A DNA stretch of 64,000 nt from Rhodobacteraceae bacterium LMO-JJ12 (lineage in GTDB: Bacteria > Pseudomonadota > Alphaproteobacteria > Rhodobacterales > Rhodobacteraceae): assembly GCA_021555075.1 (NCBI GenBank), contig JAKGBX010000001.1, positions 2,046,001 to 2,110,000 of the forward strand. The letters run 5' to 3'. The stretch's first letter is position 1, and every line of letters starts with the position of its first letter. The translations under genes and the position numbers were made by a program. Under the pieces are notes generated by a model. The model was not told the DNA's origin, made no database searches, and saw only the letters and a program-made list of their open reading frames with translations. Of this stretch, positions 47,774 through 57,716 are shown in pieces.

Positions 47774-48634
47774 ATGCTCTATTCATCTGCAAAAGACTGG
47801 CGTGACGCGGCCCACAAACGGGTGCTTCTCTTTGGCATGTCAGGGTTGGGCAAAACATATCTCTCGAATATGCTGCGCGATACCGGAAGCTGGTATCACT
47901 ACTCGATCGACTATCGTATCGGCACCCGGTACATGGGCGAACACATCTCAGACAATGCCAAGCGCGAGGCGATGAAAAACCCTTTCCTGCGCGAATTGTT
48001 GATGACGGATTCGATCTATATCGGGTCCAACATCACCTTTGAGAACCTCGCGCCGCTCTCGACCTATCTGGGAAAACCCGGCAACCCCGCGCTCGGCGGC
48101 CTGGCGTTCGAAACCTACATGCAGCGTCAGGATCAACACCGTACGGCCGAAATCTCGGCGCTGCTCGACACCGCCCATTTCATCGACCGCGCGCAGGGTC
48201 TTTATGGCTATGACCATTTCGTCTGCGACAGCGGAGGCTCGATCTGCGAGGTGGTCGATCCTGATGACCCGAACGATCCGGTGTTGAGCGCACTGGCGCA
48301 AAACACCCTGATGGTTTGGATCGAAGGCTCGCAGGCGCATACCTCCGAACTGGTGCGCCGCTTCGACAAATCGCCCAAACCGATGTATTACCAGCCTCAA
48401 TTCCTGCAAGAAAACTGGCAGGCATATCTCCGCGAAAACAACTGCCTGGAAGGTGATGTTGATCCGGATGCCTTCATCCGGTTCACCTATGCCAAGGCCC
48501 TCGCCCACCGGCAGCCACGCTATCGCGCCATGGCGGAGAACTGGGGCGTTGCCATCCGCGCCGAAGAGGTTGCCAAGGTGCGCGATGCCGATGATTTCAC
48601 CGCATTGATCGCCACCGCCCTTGAGCGCAGCTGA
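47774..48634 (+). CDS. P-loop ATPase-like protein of unknown function
   Basis: This is a 286-residue protein with a clear N-terminal Walker A motif, LLFGMSGLGKTYLS (~18-31). A possible Walker B-like region is HFVCDSGGSICEVVD (~144-158). The rest matches no family that I can name, though similar proteins annotated only as ATPase are common in Rhodobacterales. It contains several aromatic-rich segments and no TM helix. The start at ATG 47774 is preceded by GGGAAG. A TTG at 47708 overlaps the previous gene and is less likely. It is followed after 45 bases by metA. Confidence 0.75.
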   Translation: MLYSSAKDWRDAAHKRVLLFGMSGLGKTYLSNMLRDTGSWYHYSIDYRIGTRYMGEHISDNAKREAMKNPFLRELLMTDSIYIGSNITFENLAPLSTYLGKPGNPALGGLAFETYMQRQDQHRTAEISALLDTAHFIDRAQGLYGYDHFVCDSGGSICEVVDPDDPNDPVLSALAQNTLMVWIEGSQAHTSELVRRFDKSPKPMYYQPQFLQENWQAYLRENNCLEGDVDPDAFIRFTYAKALAHRQPRYRAMAENWGVAIRAEEVAKVRDADDFTALIATALERS

Positions 48635-48679
48635 CCACACGACTATCTCGAATCAAACGCCAAAAGGACAAAACACCCC

Positions 48680-49624
48680 ATGCCGATCCGCCTGCCCTCC
48701 TCGCTTCCCGCCTTTCAGATCCTGCGCCGCGAGGGTGTACAGGTCATGGGACGTGGCGCCGCCGACCGGCAGGATATCCGCCCGCTTCGCATCGGCCTGC
48801 TCAATCTGATGCCAAAGAAGATCCAGACCGAGAACCAGTTCGCCCGCCTGATCGGCGCCACCCCTTTGCAGATCGAACTGTCGCTCATCCGCATGAGCGA
48901 ACATCAGACCAAGAACACCGCCGCCGAGCATATGGAGGAATTCTATCGCTCGTTCGAAGAGGTAAAGGCCTCGGGCGAGAAATTCGACGGGCTGATCATC
49001 ACCGGCGCGCCGATTGAGCATCTTCCTTTTGATGAAGTCACCTATTGGGGTGAAATGTGCGAGGTGTTTGAGTGGACCCAGACGCATGTGCATTCCACCT
49101 TTGGCGTCTGCTGGGGCGGCATGGCGATGATCCACTATTTCCACGGCATTCAAAAACACTTGCTGACGCACAAGGCCTTTGGCTGTTTCCGCCATCAAAA
49201 CATCGTCCCAAGCTCGCCTTACCTACGCGGATTCTCGGATGAGTTCGTGATTCCGGTCAGCCGGTGGACCGAGTTGCGCCAAAGCGAGATCGACGCTGTG
49301 CCCGCTCTATCCACCCTGCTGGCCAGCGAAGATGTCGGCCCCTGCCTTCTGGAAGACACCGACCGCCGCGCGCTCTATATCTTCAATCATTTTGAGTATG
49401 ACAGCGACACGCTCAAACAGGAATACGACCGTGATGTCGCGGCCGCGGCCGAGATCATCCTGCCGGTCAATTATTTCCCCGGCGACGACCCGGCCAATCC
49501 GCCCAAGAACCGCTGGCGCAGCCATGCGCATTTGCTCTATGGCAACTGGATCTCCGAGATTTACGGAACCACCCCGTATGATATCTCGAAAATCGGTATC
49601 GAACGAACCGACCTGCGCGGTTAA
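48680..49624 (+). CDS. metA: Homoserine O-acyltransferase MetA
   Basis: This is a 314-residue MetA-family enzyme that acylates L-homoserine in methionine biosynthesis. The catalytic cysteine is Cys144 ([10 protein letters not shown]), and His and Glu of the triad are in [11 protein letters not shown]. The residue that sets acyl-CoA choice is Glu113 ([12 protein letters not shown]), equivalent to Glu111. In characterised MetA proteins this glutamate goes with acetyl-CoA use, while glycine goes with succinyl-CoA. The enzyme is thus predicted to be a homoserine O-acetyltransferase despite the usual succinyltransferase label. No riboswitch fits in the 45-base gap upstream. Confidence 0.94.
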   Translation: MPIRLPSSLPAFQILRREGVQVMGRGAADRQDIRPLRIGLLNLMPKKIQTENQFARLIGATPLQIELSLIRMSEHQTKNTAAEHMEEFYRSFEEVKASGEKFDGLIITGAPIEHLPFDEVTYWGEMCEVFEWTQTHVHSTFGVCWGGMAMIHYFHGIQKHLLTHKAFGCFRHQNIVPSSPYLRGFSDEFVIPVSRWTELRQSEIDAVPALSTLLASEDVGPCLLEDTDRRALYIFNHFEYDSDTLKQEYDRDVAAAAEIILPVNYFPGDDPANPPKNRWRSHAHLLYGNWISEIYGTTPYDISKIGIERTDLRG

Positions 49625-49737
49625 CCCGGAAACCTCACCGGCGACTGGTCGAGTAGATGCACGCGGCGGAATACCTTTTTCACCGCCGCTAAATCCGCTA
49701 CTCCTTGTGCGAGACCCGCAAGGAGAGGATTTGCAAG

Positions 49738-50613
49738 GTGAGCCACCCCAAGCCATTTGACGGCGCCATCAGCACGTTTTTCGAGCAAGAGGCACCCGAC
49801 CCTATCCGCAACGCCATCAAGCGTGGCGAAAAGGGTGATATCCTCGATCCCGACTACCCCTATTCCGATAAGATGCCGCGCAAGGCCTATGAAAAAGACA
49901 TGGCCTCGCTGCAAATCGAACTGGTCAAGCTGCAAAGCTGGGCCAAGCAGAGCGGCGCGCGAATCGCCATCGTGTTCGAGGGTCGTGATGCAGCAGGAAA
50001 AGGCGGCACTATCAAACGCTTCCGTGAGAATATTAATCCTCGCGGCGCGCGTGTCGTCGCCTTGTCCAAACCCAATGATCGCGAACTGACCGAATGGTAC
50101 TTCCAACGCTACATCGATCATCTGCCCGCTGGCGGAGAAATCGTGTTCTTTGATCGCTCGTGGTATAATCGCGGCGTGGTCGAAAAGGTTTTTGGCTTTT
50201 GCAGCGATGCACAGCGCGAACATTTCTTTGCCCAGGTGCCCGATTTCGAACGCATGCTGGTCGAAGAAGGCATCCATGTCTTCAAGCTCTGGCTCAACGT
50301 CGGACGTGCCGAACAACTGCGGCGTTTTCTGTCACGCGAGGAAGACCCGCTCAAGCAATGGAAGCTCAGCTGGGTCGATGTCGAAGGCCTGAAGAAATGG
50401 GACGCCTACAGCGCCGCGATCAAGGAAACCTTCGAGCGCAGCCATACCGCCGACGCCCCCTGGACGATCATCCGTTCCGACGACAAGCGCCGTGCGCGGC
50501 TGGCGGCGATCCGCACGGTCCTGCACGCGATCCCCTACACCAACAAGGATGACAAGGCGATCGGCTCCATCGACCGGGAGATCTGCGGCGGGCCCGATGT
50601 CTGGCATGTCTAA
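49738..50613 (+). CDS. ppk2: Polyphosphate kinase 2 (PPK2)
   Basis: This is a 291-residue PPK2 family enzyme that transfers phosphate between polyphosphate and nucleoside diphosphates (or AMP). Walker A is [17 protein letters not shown] (~79-95), the Walker B and lid block is [18 protein letters not shown] (~137-154), and [14 protein letters not shown] is the conserved C-terminal region. AGGAGAGG (49721-49728) precedes the GTG start with nine bases spacing; an upstream TTG is less likely. The ADP/GDP/AMP preference is not determinable here. It overlaps the TetR gene by eight bases. Confidence 0.93.
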   Translation: MSHPKPFDGAISTFFEQEAPDPIRNAIKRGEKGDILDPDYPYSDKMPRKAYEKDMASLQIELVKLQSWAKQSGARIAIVFEGRDAAGKGGTIKRFRENINPRGARVVALSKPNDRELTEWYFQRYIDHLPAGGEIVFFDRSWYNRGVVEKVFGFCSDAQREHFFAQVPDFERMLVEEGIHVFKLWLNVGRAEQLRRFLSREEDPLKQWKLSWVDVEGLKKWDAYSAAIKETFERSHTADAPWTIIRSDDKRRARLAAIRTVLHAIPYTNKDDKAIGSIDREICGGPDVWHV

Positions 50614-51223
50614 ACGCGGCTATCATCACGGCAATCTGCGACAGGCGCTGGTCGAAGCGGCGTTGATGCTGATCGAGGCCAAGGGTCCGACCGGCTTTAC
50701 CCTCTCCGAGGCTGCCAAGCAGGCCGGCGTGACTCCGGCGGCGGTCTATCGCCACTTTGAAGGGCGCGAAGACCTCATCGCCGAGGCGGCCCGCCAAGGC
50801 TATGAGATTTTCGCCGACGTGATGCAATTTGCCTATGACAAGGGCCAACCCTCGGCACTGGCCGCATTCGAGGCAACGGGGCGCGCCTATCTCGCCTTCG
50901 CACGCAAGTATCCCGGCCACTATATTGCGATGTTTGAATCCGGCATTTCGGTCAACCGCACGCCCGAACTGGCCGCTGTCTCGGCGCGCGCGCGTGGTGT
51001 GATGGAAAAGGCGGCAACCGATCTTTCACGCCACATCCCGCCGGACAAGCGCCCGCCCGCGTCGATGTTTTCGGCTCATATCTGGGCGATGTCACATGGG
51101 GTCGTCGAACTTTTCGCGCGCAATTCCCCCGGCACGCAAAGCCCCTTCCCGCCCGAGGATTTGCTTGAATCCGGCATCGGCGTCTATCTGCGCGGCCTTG
51201 GGTTGATCAAGCCGGACGAGTGA
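50606..51223 (+). CDS. TetR family transcriptional regulator
   Basis: This is a 205-residue regulator. The N-terminal HTH reads [17 protein letters not shown] then [32 protein letters not shown] (~27-58). The C-terminal ligand domain has the WHG-like block [17 protein letters not shown] (~150-166), as in the TetR C33 group. The effector is unknown. It overlaps the end of ppk2, so it could control that gene or a metabolic neighbour. ATG 50597 is an alternative start. Confidence 0.9.
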   Translation: MSKRGYHHGNLRQALVEAALMLIEAKGPTGFTLSEAAKQAGVTPAAVYRHFEGREDLIAEAARQGYEIFADVMQFAYDKGQPSALAAFEATGRAYLAFARKYPGHYIAMFESGISVNRTPELAAVSARARGVMEKAATDLSRHIPPDKRPPASMFSAHIWAMSHGVVELFARNSPGTQSPFPPEDLLESGIGVYLRGLGLIKPDE

Positions 51224-51255
51224 CCTCTGCCAACAGCCAAATACCCACAAACGAA

Positions 51256-51285
51256 AAAGGGCCACCCAAAGGCAGCCCTTTCCAA
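51256..51285. terminator. Bidirectional terminator between TetR gene and rpsI
   Basis: AAAGGGC (51256-51262) pairs with GCCCTTT (51275-51281), with A residues 5' and T residues in the stem end. It lies between convergent genes and can serve both directions. Confidence 0.7.
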
Positions 51286-51302
51286 ATCCATCTTCCCAGA
51301 GC

Positions 51303-51797
51303 TTAACGCTTGGAGAACTGGAAGCTCTTGCGGGCTTTCGCCTTACCGTATTTCTTACGTTCCACAACTCGGCTGTCGCGGGTCAGGAAGCCGGCAGCTT
51401 TCAGCGCCGCGCGCAGGTTCGGATCATAAAGCTGCAACGCTTTGGAAATGCCGTGCTTCACAGCCCCGGCCTGTCCCGAAAGGCCGCCGCCCTTGACGGT
51501 GGCGTTCACGTCAAACTGATCTTCCACACCGGCCACTGTAAAGGGCTGGCGCAGGATCATCTGCAAAACGGGACGCGCGAAATACTTGTTCATCTCGCGG
51601 CCATTCACCACAACCTTACCGGATCCGGGTTTGATCCAGACGCGTGCAACCGCGTCCTTACGCTTGCCGGTGGCATAGGAGCGGCCCAGTTCGTCGCGGA
51701 CGGCGACGTATTTCGGCGCTTCATCCACGGCTGCGGTTGCCGCAACACCTTCGGCCACTTGGCCCAGCTCTTCGAGTGAGTTCACTTGATCGGTCAT
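51303..51797 (-). CDS. rpsI: 30S ribosomal protein S9
   Basis: This is a 164-residue S9 with the usual C-terminal tail [11 protein letters not shown] that reaches the P-site. The core is [27 protein letters not shown] (~40-66) and [19 protein letters not shown]. It is about 33 residues longer than E. coli S9 because of an acidic N-terminal extension. Extensions of this kind are seen in alphaproteobacterial S9 proteins. It starts five bases after rplM. Confidence 0.98.
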   Translation of the reverse strand: MTDQVNSLEELGQVAEGVAATAAVDEAPKYVAVRDELGRSYATGKRKDAVARVWIKPGSGKVVVNGREMNKYFARPVLQMILRQPFTVAGVEDQFDVNATVKGGGLSGQAGAVKHGISKALQLYDPNLRAALKAAGFLTRDSRVVERKKYGKAKARKSFQFSKR

Positions 51798-51802
51798 CTC
51801 TC

Positions 51803-52264
51803 TCAGCCCCGCGTGTTTTTCTTGTTCATGGATTTTACGTCCAGCACTTCAGGCGCTTGCGCCTCATGCGGATGCTCGGCTCCGGCATAAACCCGAAGGT
51901 TGGTCATCACCTGACGGCTCAGGCGATTGCCCGGCAGCATGCGTTTGACCGCCTGCGTCACCAGACGCTCGGGGAATTTCCCTTCCAGGATCTGACCAGC
52001 GCTGCGCTGCTTGATCCCGCCGGGGTGCCCGGTGTGCCAATAGTGCAGCTTCTCGGTGCGCTTCTTGCCCGTCAGCTGAACCTTGTCGGCGTTGATAATG
52101 ATCACGTTGTCGCCCATATCCATGTGCGGCGTGAAGCTGGCTTTGTGTTTACCGCGCAGGCGCGTGGCAACGATCGACGCAAGACGGCCCAGAACAACGC
52201 CTTCGGCGTCGATCAGGATCCATTTCTTGTCGATATCTGCTGGTGTCGCAGAGAAGGTTTTCAT
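51803..52264 (-). CDS. rplM: 50S ribosomal protein L13
   Basis: This is a 153-residue L13, an early-assembly large-subunit protein. Family motifs are [18 protein letters not shown] (~13-30), [22 protein letters not shown] and [27 protein letters not shown] 52264 was taken over longer frames because the upstream region contains a good promoter. It heads the rplM-rpsI operon. Confidence 0.98.
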   Translation of the reverse strand: MKTFSATPADIDKKWILIDAEGVVLGRLASIVATRLRGKHKASFTPHMDMGDNVIIINADKVQLTGKKRTEKLHYWHTGHPGGIKQRSAGQILEGKFPERLVTQAVKRMLPGNRLSRQVMTNLRVYAGAEHPHEAQAPEVLDVKSMNKKNTRG

Positions 52265-52339
52265 GTCGAAACCCCTGGAATTCCTAAAGTTACGGTTGAT
52301 CGCGATCTGCGGGGTTCCCCACGGCGCGGTGATGGACGG

Positions 52340-52367
52340 GTTATAAAGCCCCCGCAAACCCAGTCAA
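52340..52367 (-). promoter_or_regulatory. Sigma-70-type promoter of rplM-rpsI
   Basis: On the minus strand TTGACT (-35, plus coordinates 52362-52367), a 16-base spacer and TATAAC (-10, 52340-52345) form a near-consensus promoter. It lies about 75 bases upstream of the rplM start. Confidence 0.65.
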
Positions 52368-52464
52368 GCGGAATAGACCGCAAAACTTACCAATAAATCA
52401 ATAGGTTATGAATATGGTATTATAATACCCCACATTCATGCGCGATTTTGCCACCGCCGACCCT

Positions 52465-52527
52465 GCTTCATCTTGCCAGAAATATCCCGGGGGTGCGGGG
52501 GCTGGCCCCCGCTCCTGCCCTCAAAAC
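52465..52527 (-). repeat. Dispersed 3' hairpin repeat, copy 3
   Basis: The plus-strand sequence is CTTCATCTTGCC then AGAAATATCCC, GGGGGT and the perfect stem GCGGGGGC (52495-52502), loop TG, GCCCCCGC (52505-52512), CTCCTGCCC. It ends at the stop of the minus-strand thioesterase gene, so it sits directly 3' of that gene, like the copies at 7433 and 28411. Confidence 0.7.
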
Positions 52528-52947
52528 CTAATTTGGCGGGATCGAATAGGTCATGCTGGCCCGCGCCACCGGCGCGTCCTGCCCTTCCGAATAGATCAGA
52601 ACGTCCCCCACCGCCAGCACCCGCCCCAGCTTCAAGAGCCGACAGCGCGCGATCAGATCCTTCCCGGCCGCAGGCTTGCGCATGAAATCGAGCGAACACG
52701 AGGTGGTCACGGCCAGCGCCTTGCGGCCCACCATGGCCAGCACGATGGCGTAAACCGCACAATCGGCCAGCGCGAACATGCTTGGCCCCGAAACCGTGCC
52801 GCCGGGGCGCAAGTGCCGCTCACCCACCAGAAGACGCAGGTCGATCTCCATCTCAGACAAGCGGTCAACCGCAAAATCACTACGCACCTGTGGAAAAACC
52901 TCTTCAAGATAGGCCATCAGCTCTTCGGCATTCATTTCCAGCGGCAT
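52528..52947 (-). CDS. PaaI family hotdog thioesterase
   Basis: This is a 139-residue hotdog-fold acyl-CoA thioesterase of the PaaI group. The catalytic region with the long hotdog helix is RPGGTVSGPSMFALADCAVYAIVLAMVG (~47-74), and the family strand is VTTSCSLDFMRKPAAGKDLIARC. It hydrolyses acyl-CoA, often aromatic or phenylacetyl-CoA, in the cytoplasm. GGGAGG just upstream supports the start at 52947. It is divergent from an enoyl-CoA hydratase, with which it may share substrates. Confidence 0.9.
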   Translation of the reverse strand: MPLEMNAEELMAYLEEVFPQVRSDFAVDRLSEMEIDLRLLVGERHLRPGGTVSGPSMFALADCAVYAIVLAMVGRKALAVTTSCSLDFMRKPAAGKDLIARCRLLKLGRVLAVGDVLIYSEGQDAPVARASMTYSIPPN

Positions 52948-53004
52948 CTCTTCCCTCCCACTTCATGCGCCGCTAAGTTGCTGACAAAATAGCAGGAGAA
53001 CAAG

Positions 53005-53790
53005 ATGGCTTTGCTGGAACGTTACGACACGGGCGCGATTGCCCGGCTACACCTCAATGATCCGGGCAAGCTAAACGCCCTCAGCGACGAGATGATTGCC
53101 GCCCTGCAAACCGAGTTCGACACGCTCAAGAGCGATAGCGCGATCCGCGCCATCATCATCTCGGGCGAGGGCAAGGCGTTCTGCGCGGGCCACGATCTCA
53201 AACAAATGCAGGCCGGGCGCCAATCCGAAGACAAGGGCCGCGCCTATTTCCAAGATCTCTTTACCCGCTGCGCCGCCATGATGATGGCGATCCGCGCCCT
53301 GCCCCAACCGGTCATCGCCATGCCCCACGGCATCGCAACCGCAGCGGGCTGTCAACTGGTGGCGTCCTGTGACATGGCCGTGGCCGCACAAGGCACGCGC
53401 TTTGGTGTCAACGGCGTCAATATCGGCCTCTTTTGTTCGACCCCCATGGTCGCTCTCAGCCGCAATGTTTCCGCCAAACAGGCCTTTGAGATGCTCACCA
53501 CCGGCGAATTCATCGACGCGACCCGTGCGCGCGAAATCGGGTTGATCAACCGCATCGCCGCGCCCGAGGCCCTGCTGGACGAGACGATGCAATTGGCCGA
53601 AACCGTCGCTGCAAAACTCTCGGGCGCCGTCAAGATCGGCAAGCAGGCCTTCTATGATCAGATCACCATGCCACTGGACCAGGCCTATGCCCATACCGGC
53701 GCGGTGATGGTCGAAAACATGCTGTGGCGTGACACTGACGAAGGCATCTCCGCCTTCCTGGAAAAACGCCCCCCGGACTGGCAGCAATGA
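53005..53790 (+). CDS. Enoyl-CoA hydratase/isomerase family protein
   Basis: This is a 261-residue crotonase-fold enzyme. The first oxyanion-hole motif is GEGKAFCAGHDLKQM (~54-68), the second is PHGIATAAGCQLVASCD (~109-125), and the C-terminal helix block includes LEKRPPDWQ. Typical members hydrate trans-2-enoyl-CoA in beta-oxidation. One glutamate of the usual catalytic pair is not obvious, so isomerase or other crotonase activity is also possible. AGGAGA precedes ATG 53005. The divergent thioesterase gene starts 57 bases away. Confidence 0.92.
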   Translation: MALLERYDTGAIARLHLNDPGKLNALSDEMIAALQTEFDTLKSDSAIRAIIISGEGKAFCAGHDLKQMQAGRQSEDKGRAYFQDLFTRCAAMMMAIRALPQPVIAMPHGIATAAGCQLVASCDMAVAAQGTRFGVNGVNIGLFCSTPMVALSRNVSAKQAFEMLTTGEFIDATRAREIGLINRIAAPEALLDETMQLAETVAAKLSGAVKIGKQAFYDQITMPLDQAYAHTGAVMVENMLWRDTDEGISAFLEKRPPDWQQ

Positions 53791-53812
53791 TACCGCATCT
53801 GCGAATTGCTGA

Positions 53813-54670
53813 ATGACGCTGTTCGGCTTCTCCCTCGTTCTTTTCGCAGCCATTTGCCATGCCAGCTGGAATTTCCTGGTCAAACGGATCAATGCCGGTC
53901 CCGAGTTGGTGTTCCTGTTCTCGGCGTTATCGGTCGTGATCTACCTGCCGCTGGCCATCTGGTATGGTGCGGCGATTTTCACGTTCACAGCCATCCACTA
54001 TCTCTTCCTCTTCGGGACGGTCTTGTTGCACACCGGCTATTTCGTGATGCTCAATTGGGGCTATCGCCACGGCGCGCTCTCCATCGTCTACCCCACGGCG
54101 CGCTCCACCGGGCCGCTGCTATCCGTCACATTCGCGGTGCTGGTGTTGGGCGAGATTGCCTCCTGGCAGGCGGTCGCAGGCGGCGCACTGATCGTGTTTG
54201 GCGTCCTGATGCTGGGCGGCGGCCTGAGCGCCAAACGCGGCGATGGCACGCTCAAGTCGCTGGGTTTCGGGCTCATCGTCGGTGCGCTGATCGGCTCCTA
54301 CACGGTCTGGGATGCTTACGCCGTCGCGACCCTGCTGATCCCGCCCCTCCTGATGGACTGGTTTTCCAACCTGGGGCGCGCCCTCCTCATGGCGCCAGTG
54401 GCCTATCGTCGACGCGCGGCACTCGCCCTGCTCTGGCACAATCATTGGCACGAGGCCCTGCTGGTCGCGGTTATCTCGCCGCTGGCCTATATCCTGGTGC
54501 TTTATGCCATGACCTTCACACCGGTGCTCTACGTCGCACCTTTGCGCGAAACCTCGGTCTTGCTGGCGGTGCTGCTGGGCTCATGGCTCCTGCACGAGGG
54601 GGATCTGGCGCGCCGCCTCAAATGGGCCTGCGTGATCCTCGTCGGCGTCGCCCTTCTGGCCACGGGCTAA
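53813..54670 (+). CDS. DMT family (EamA) transporter 3
   Basis: This is a 285-residue drug/metabolite transporter with ten TM helices. Segments include CHASWNFLVKRINAGPE (~17-33), GALSIVYPTARSTGPLLSVTFAVLVLGEIASW (~84-115), and a second repeat ending YVAPLRETSVLLAVLLGSWLLHEGDLARR. The first half resembles the EamA group that often has SxxxxP and ArgSer pairs. The substrate is unknown. It starts 22 bases after the enoyl-CoA hydratase stop. Confidence 0.9.
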   Translation: MTLFGFSLVLFAAICHASWNFLVKRINAGPELVFLFSALSVVIYLPLAIWYGAAIFTFTAIHYLFLFGTVLLHTGYFVMLNWGYRHGALSIVYPTARSTGPLLSVTFAVLVLGEIASWQAVAGGALIVFGVLMLGGGLSAKRGDGTLKSLGFGLIVGALIGSYTVWDAYAVATLLIPPLLMDWFSNLGRALLMAPVAYRRRAALALLWHNHWHEALLVAVISPLAYILVLYAMTFTPVLYVAPLRETSVLLAVLLGSWLLHEGDLARRLKWACVILVGVALLATG

Positions 54671-54912
54671 CCCCGCTGTCTAACTCCACCGTCGACGGCC
54701 TTGGCAAACCTGCGATTCTCTGGCCTGCACAGGCCTCGCGACTGGATTGCGCCGCATTCGGAAACAAACTTGATTGCGACGCTCTTACTGTCGCCATCAT
54801 GGAAAATAACGGCACATAGCACACCGTTTTTCGCCCTAATTTTTCCACATTCGCCACTGTTCAGCCTCATTCTCTTAGGCTATGACTGTGGTTAACAAAA
54901 CCCAGGAACCCC

Positions 54913-56250
54913 ATGGTTCATATCATGCGCAAGTGGGTCACCGTCGGCATTCTGTCTCTCCAAGCCAGCCTCTCACTGGCAGCCGAACTTCCAAACCCGG
55001 TGACCCACTCGGATATCCCCGACATCCCGTTTTCCACCATCCTTCTCGGCCGCGATCTGTTTTTCGATCCGATCCTTTCGGGCAATCGCAACATTGCCTG
55101 TGCCACCTGCCATCATGTCGCGCTGGGGTCGGCCGATGGCGTGGCCCTTGCGGTGGGCGAAGGCGGCACTGGCCTTGGCACGTCGCGCCATGGGCAACCC
55201 GACTATGGCGCGCGCGCTCATATCCCGCGCAACGCACCGGCGCTGTTCAATCTTGGCGCGCCCGAATTTACCGTCCTGTTTCATGATGGCCGCGTCGCTG
55301 CCGACCCGAACGCGCGCATGGGCGTTGCCATGCCCGAAGGTGCCACGCTGGAACGCCCGGTGCCCAACACGCTCGCCGCGCAGGCGCTTATGCCGCTCAC
55401 CAGCCCCGAAGAAATGGCTGGCAGCCCTGGGGAAAACCCGATTGCCGATCTCGTCGCTGCGGGCCGCATCCGTGGCCCCAATGGCGCCTGGCAGAAGCTG
55501 ACCGAACGAGTCGAGGCCGTGCCGAGCTATCGCAGCCGCTTTGACGCGATCATAGGGGCGCACGAACCGCTGCACATTACCGATATCACAACCGCCATCG
55601 CCCGCTTCATCGCCTTTGAGTTCGCCAGCACCGACAGCCCATTTGACGCCTACCTCTCGGGTCGACGCCACGCGCTCACCCCGCCACAAAAACGCGGACT
55701 CGACCTCTTTTATGGCAATGCGGGCTGTTCGGGCTGTCACTCCGGCCCCTACCTCACCGATCACGCCTTCCACGCCATCGGCATGCCCCAGATTGGACCG
55801 GGCAAAGGGGATGGTGCCCGGTTTTCGGATCAGGGCCGCGCCGCCGTGACCGGGGATTCGAACGACCTCTATCGTTTCCGCACGCCCAGTCTGCGCAATG
55901 TCGCCTTCACCGCGCCCTATGGTCATTCCGGCGCCTATGCGAGCCTCGAAGAGGTGGTGCGTCACCATCTTTCGCCCCGCGACAGCCTGCTTGCCTATGA
56001 CGCGCGCCAAACCGTTCTGCCCGGCCTCGACCAGCCCGATGGCGCGCGCCCCCCAACCCCGGACGCCCAAGAAATCGCCCGCATCGCTGACGCCATTGAA
56101 CTGCCCCCCGTGCAACTGAGCGACCCCGAGATTGCCGATATTCTGAGCTTTCTTGACGCGCTCACGGATCTTCATGCCGCCACCGGGCGGCTTGGCGCGC
56201 CTGCAATGGTGCCCTCGGGGCTGGCCATCGACAAACTCACCCTGCACTGA
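54913..56250 (+). CDS. Dihaem cytochrome c peroxidase / MauG-like protein
   Basis: This is a 445-residue periplasmic protein of the bacterial cytochrome c peroxidase/MauG family. The signal peptide ends near residue 23 (LSLAAELP). Haem motifs are CATCHH (~60-65) and CSGCHSG (~274-280), and TPSLRNVAFTAPYGHSGAY is the conserved block after the second haem. It should reduce peroxides or carry out MauG-type oxidations using c-type haems. It is somewhat longer than classical CcpA (~330), matching larger MauG-like members. AGGA five bases before ATG 54913 supports the start. Confidence 0.92.
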   Translation: MVHIMRKWVTVGILSLQASLSLAAELPNPVTHSDIPDIPFSTILLGRDLFFDPILSGNRNIACATCHHVALGSADGVALAVGEGGTGLGTSRHGQPDYGARAHIPRNAPALFNLGAPEFTVLFHDGRVAADPNARMGVAMPEGATLERPVPNTLAAQALMPLTSPEEMAGSPGENPIADLVAAGRIRGPNGAWQKLTERVEAVPSYRSRFDAIIGAHEPLHITDITTAIARFIAFEFASTDSPFDAYLSGRRHALTPPQKRGLDLFYGNAGCSGCHSGPYLTDHAFHAIGMPQIGPGKGDGARFSDQGRAAVTGDSNDLYRFRTPSLRNVAFTAPYGHSGAYASLEEVVRHHLSPRDSLLAYDARQTVLPGLDQPDGARPPTPDAQEIARIADAIELPPVQLSDPEIADILSFLDALTDLHAATGRLGAPAMVPSGLAIDKLTLH

Positions 56251-56300
56251 GCAACGCAGCAAGGCTTCCCATTCGCCGCCGAAACGCCTAAGTCCGCGTC

Positions 56301-57647
56301 ATGGACACACTACATATCATCGGAGGCGGGCTGGCCGGATCAGAAGCCGCCTGGCAAGCCGCACATCAGGGCATCCGCGTGGTCATTCACGAAATGCGCC
56401 CGCATGTCGAAACTTTCGCCCATAAATCCGGTAATCTGGCCGAAATGGTCTGTTCCAACTCCTTCCGCTCGGATGACAGTGAACAAAACGCCGTCGGCCT
56501 ACTGCATTGGGAAATGCGCGCAGCCGGTGGGTTGATCATGGAAATGGCCGATCTGCATCGCCTGCCCGCCGGCGGTGCTCTGGCAGTTGATCGCGAGGCG
56601 TTTTCCGAGGCCGTGACCGCACGCCTCACCGCCCATCCGCTGATCTCCGTCGAGCATGGCGAAATCACCTCCCTGCCCGCAACGGGCCATTGGATCATCG
56701 CCACCGGCCCGCTTACCTCCTCTGCCCTCGGAGAAGCCATACAGGCCGAGACCGGCACCGACCGTCTGGCGTTTTTCGACGCAATCGCCCCCATCGTCTA
56801 TGCCGACAGCATCAACATGGACATCGCCTGGCGCCAGAGTCGCTATGACAAGGGCGAGACGGAAGACGAGCAAAAGGCCTATCTCAACTGCCCGATGAAC
56901 CGGGATCAATACGAAGCCTTCATCGACGCGCTTCTCGCTGCCGACAAAACCGAATTTCACGACGGCGAGACCGCCAAGTATTTCGACGGTTGCCTGCCGA
57001 TCGAAGTCATGGCCGAACGTGGGCGCGAAACCCTGCGCCACGGCCCGATGAAACCCGTAGGCCTGACCAACGCCCATAACCCGACCGAGAAAGCCTATGC
57101 CGTGGTGCAACTGCGCCGCGACAATGCGCTTGGCACGCTCTACAATATCGTCGGCTTTCAAACCAAGATGAAATACGGCGCGCAAACCGATGTTTTCAAA
57201 ATGATTCCCGGACTTGAGGATGCCAGTTTCGCACGCCTCGGCGGGATTCACCGCAATACGTTCATCAACTCGCCCACGCTTCTGGATGATCAGATGCGCC
57301 TGCGCTCCAAACCCAACATCCGTTTTGCTGGGCAAATCACCGGCGTCGAGGGCTATGTCGAATCCGCCGCCATGGGCCTTCTGGCCGGGCGAATGGCAGC
57401 GCAGGAAATCAAGGGGCGCACCCTGCCCGCACCGGCCCCCGAAACCGCGACAGGCGCGCTCATCACCCATATTTCGGGCGGTGCCGACGCCAAGACATTT
57501 CAACCGATGAACGTCAATTTCGGCCTCTTCCCGCCGGTCGATGGCCTCAAGGGCGGGCGGCGTGGCCGCAAGGACCGCTACAAGGCCTATACCGACCGTG
57601 CCAAGGCGCATTGGCAATCCTGGCTAGACGCACAGTCGGCGGAGTGA
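56301..57647 (+). CDS. trmFO: tRNA (uracil-5-)-methyltransferase TrmFO
   Basis: This is a 448-residue folate- and FAD-dependent enzyme that makes m5U54 in the T-loop of tRNA. The N-terminal FAD loop is [16 protein letters not shown] (~4-19). Other conserved parts are [11 protein letters not shown] with its catalytic Cys (~50-60), [15 protein letters not shown] with another catalytic Cys, and the C-terminal [23 protein letters not shown]. TrmFO is the Gram-positive and alphaproteobacterial alternative to TrmA. Confidence 0.96.
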   Translation: MDTLHIIGGGLAGSEAAWQAAHQGIRVVIHEMRPHVETFAHKSGNLAEMVCSNSFRSDDSEQNAVGLLHWEMRAAGGLIMEMADLHRLPAGGALAVDREAFSEAVTARLTAHPLISVEHGEITSLPATGHWIIATGPLTSSALGEAIQAETGTDRLAFFDAIAPIVYADSINMDIAWRQSRYDKGETEDEQKAYLNCPMNRDQYEAFIDALLAADKTEFHDGETAKYFDGCLPIEVMAERGRETLRHGPMKPVGLTNAHNPTEKAYAVVQLRRDNALGTLYNIVGFQTKMKYGAQTDVFKMIPGLEDASFARLGGIHRNTFINSPTLLDDQMRLRSKPNIRFAGQITGVEGYVESAAMGLLAGRMAAQEIKGRTLPAPAPETATGALITHISGGADAKTFQPMNVNFGLFPPVDGLKGGRRGRKDRYKAYTDRAKAHWQSWLDAQSAE

Positions 57648-57716
57648 AATACTCAAGGGCATGACTCACCCGGCGATACATTACATTATATACTCCGCTC
57701 AAGCGGTTGTAATATC

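Noticed and set aside
48634-48680. SAM riboswitch upstream of metA
   Set aside because: The gap is only 45 bases and contains no SAM-II or SAM-V-like pairing. An in-gene riboswitch cannot be excluded but is not visible.
54973-56262. 429-codon minus-strand open frame opposite the dihaem peroxidase
   Set aside because: The plus-strand gene has two haem motifs and a signal peptide; the minus-strand frame has no motif.
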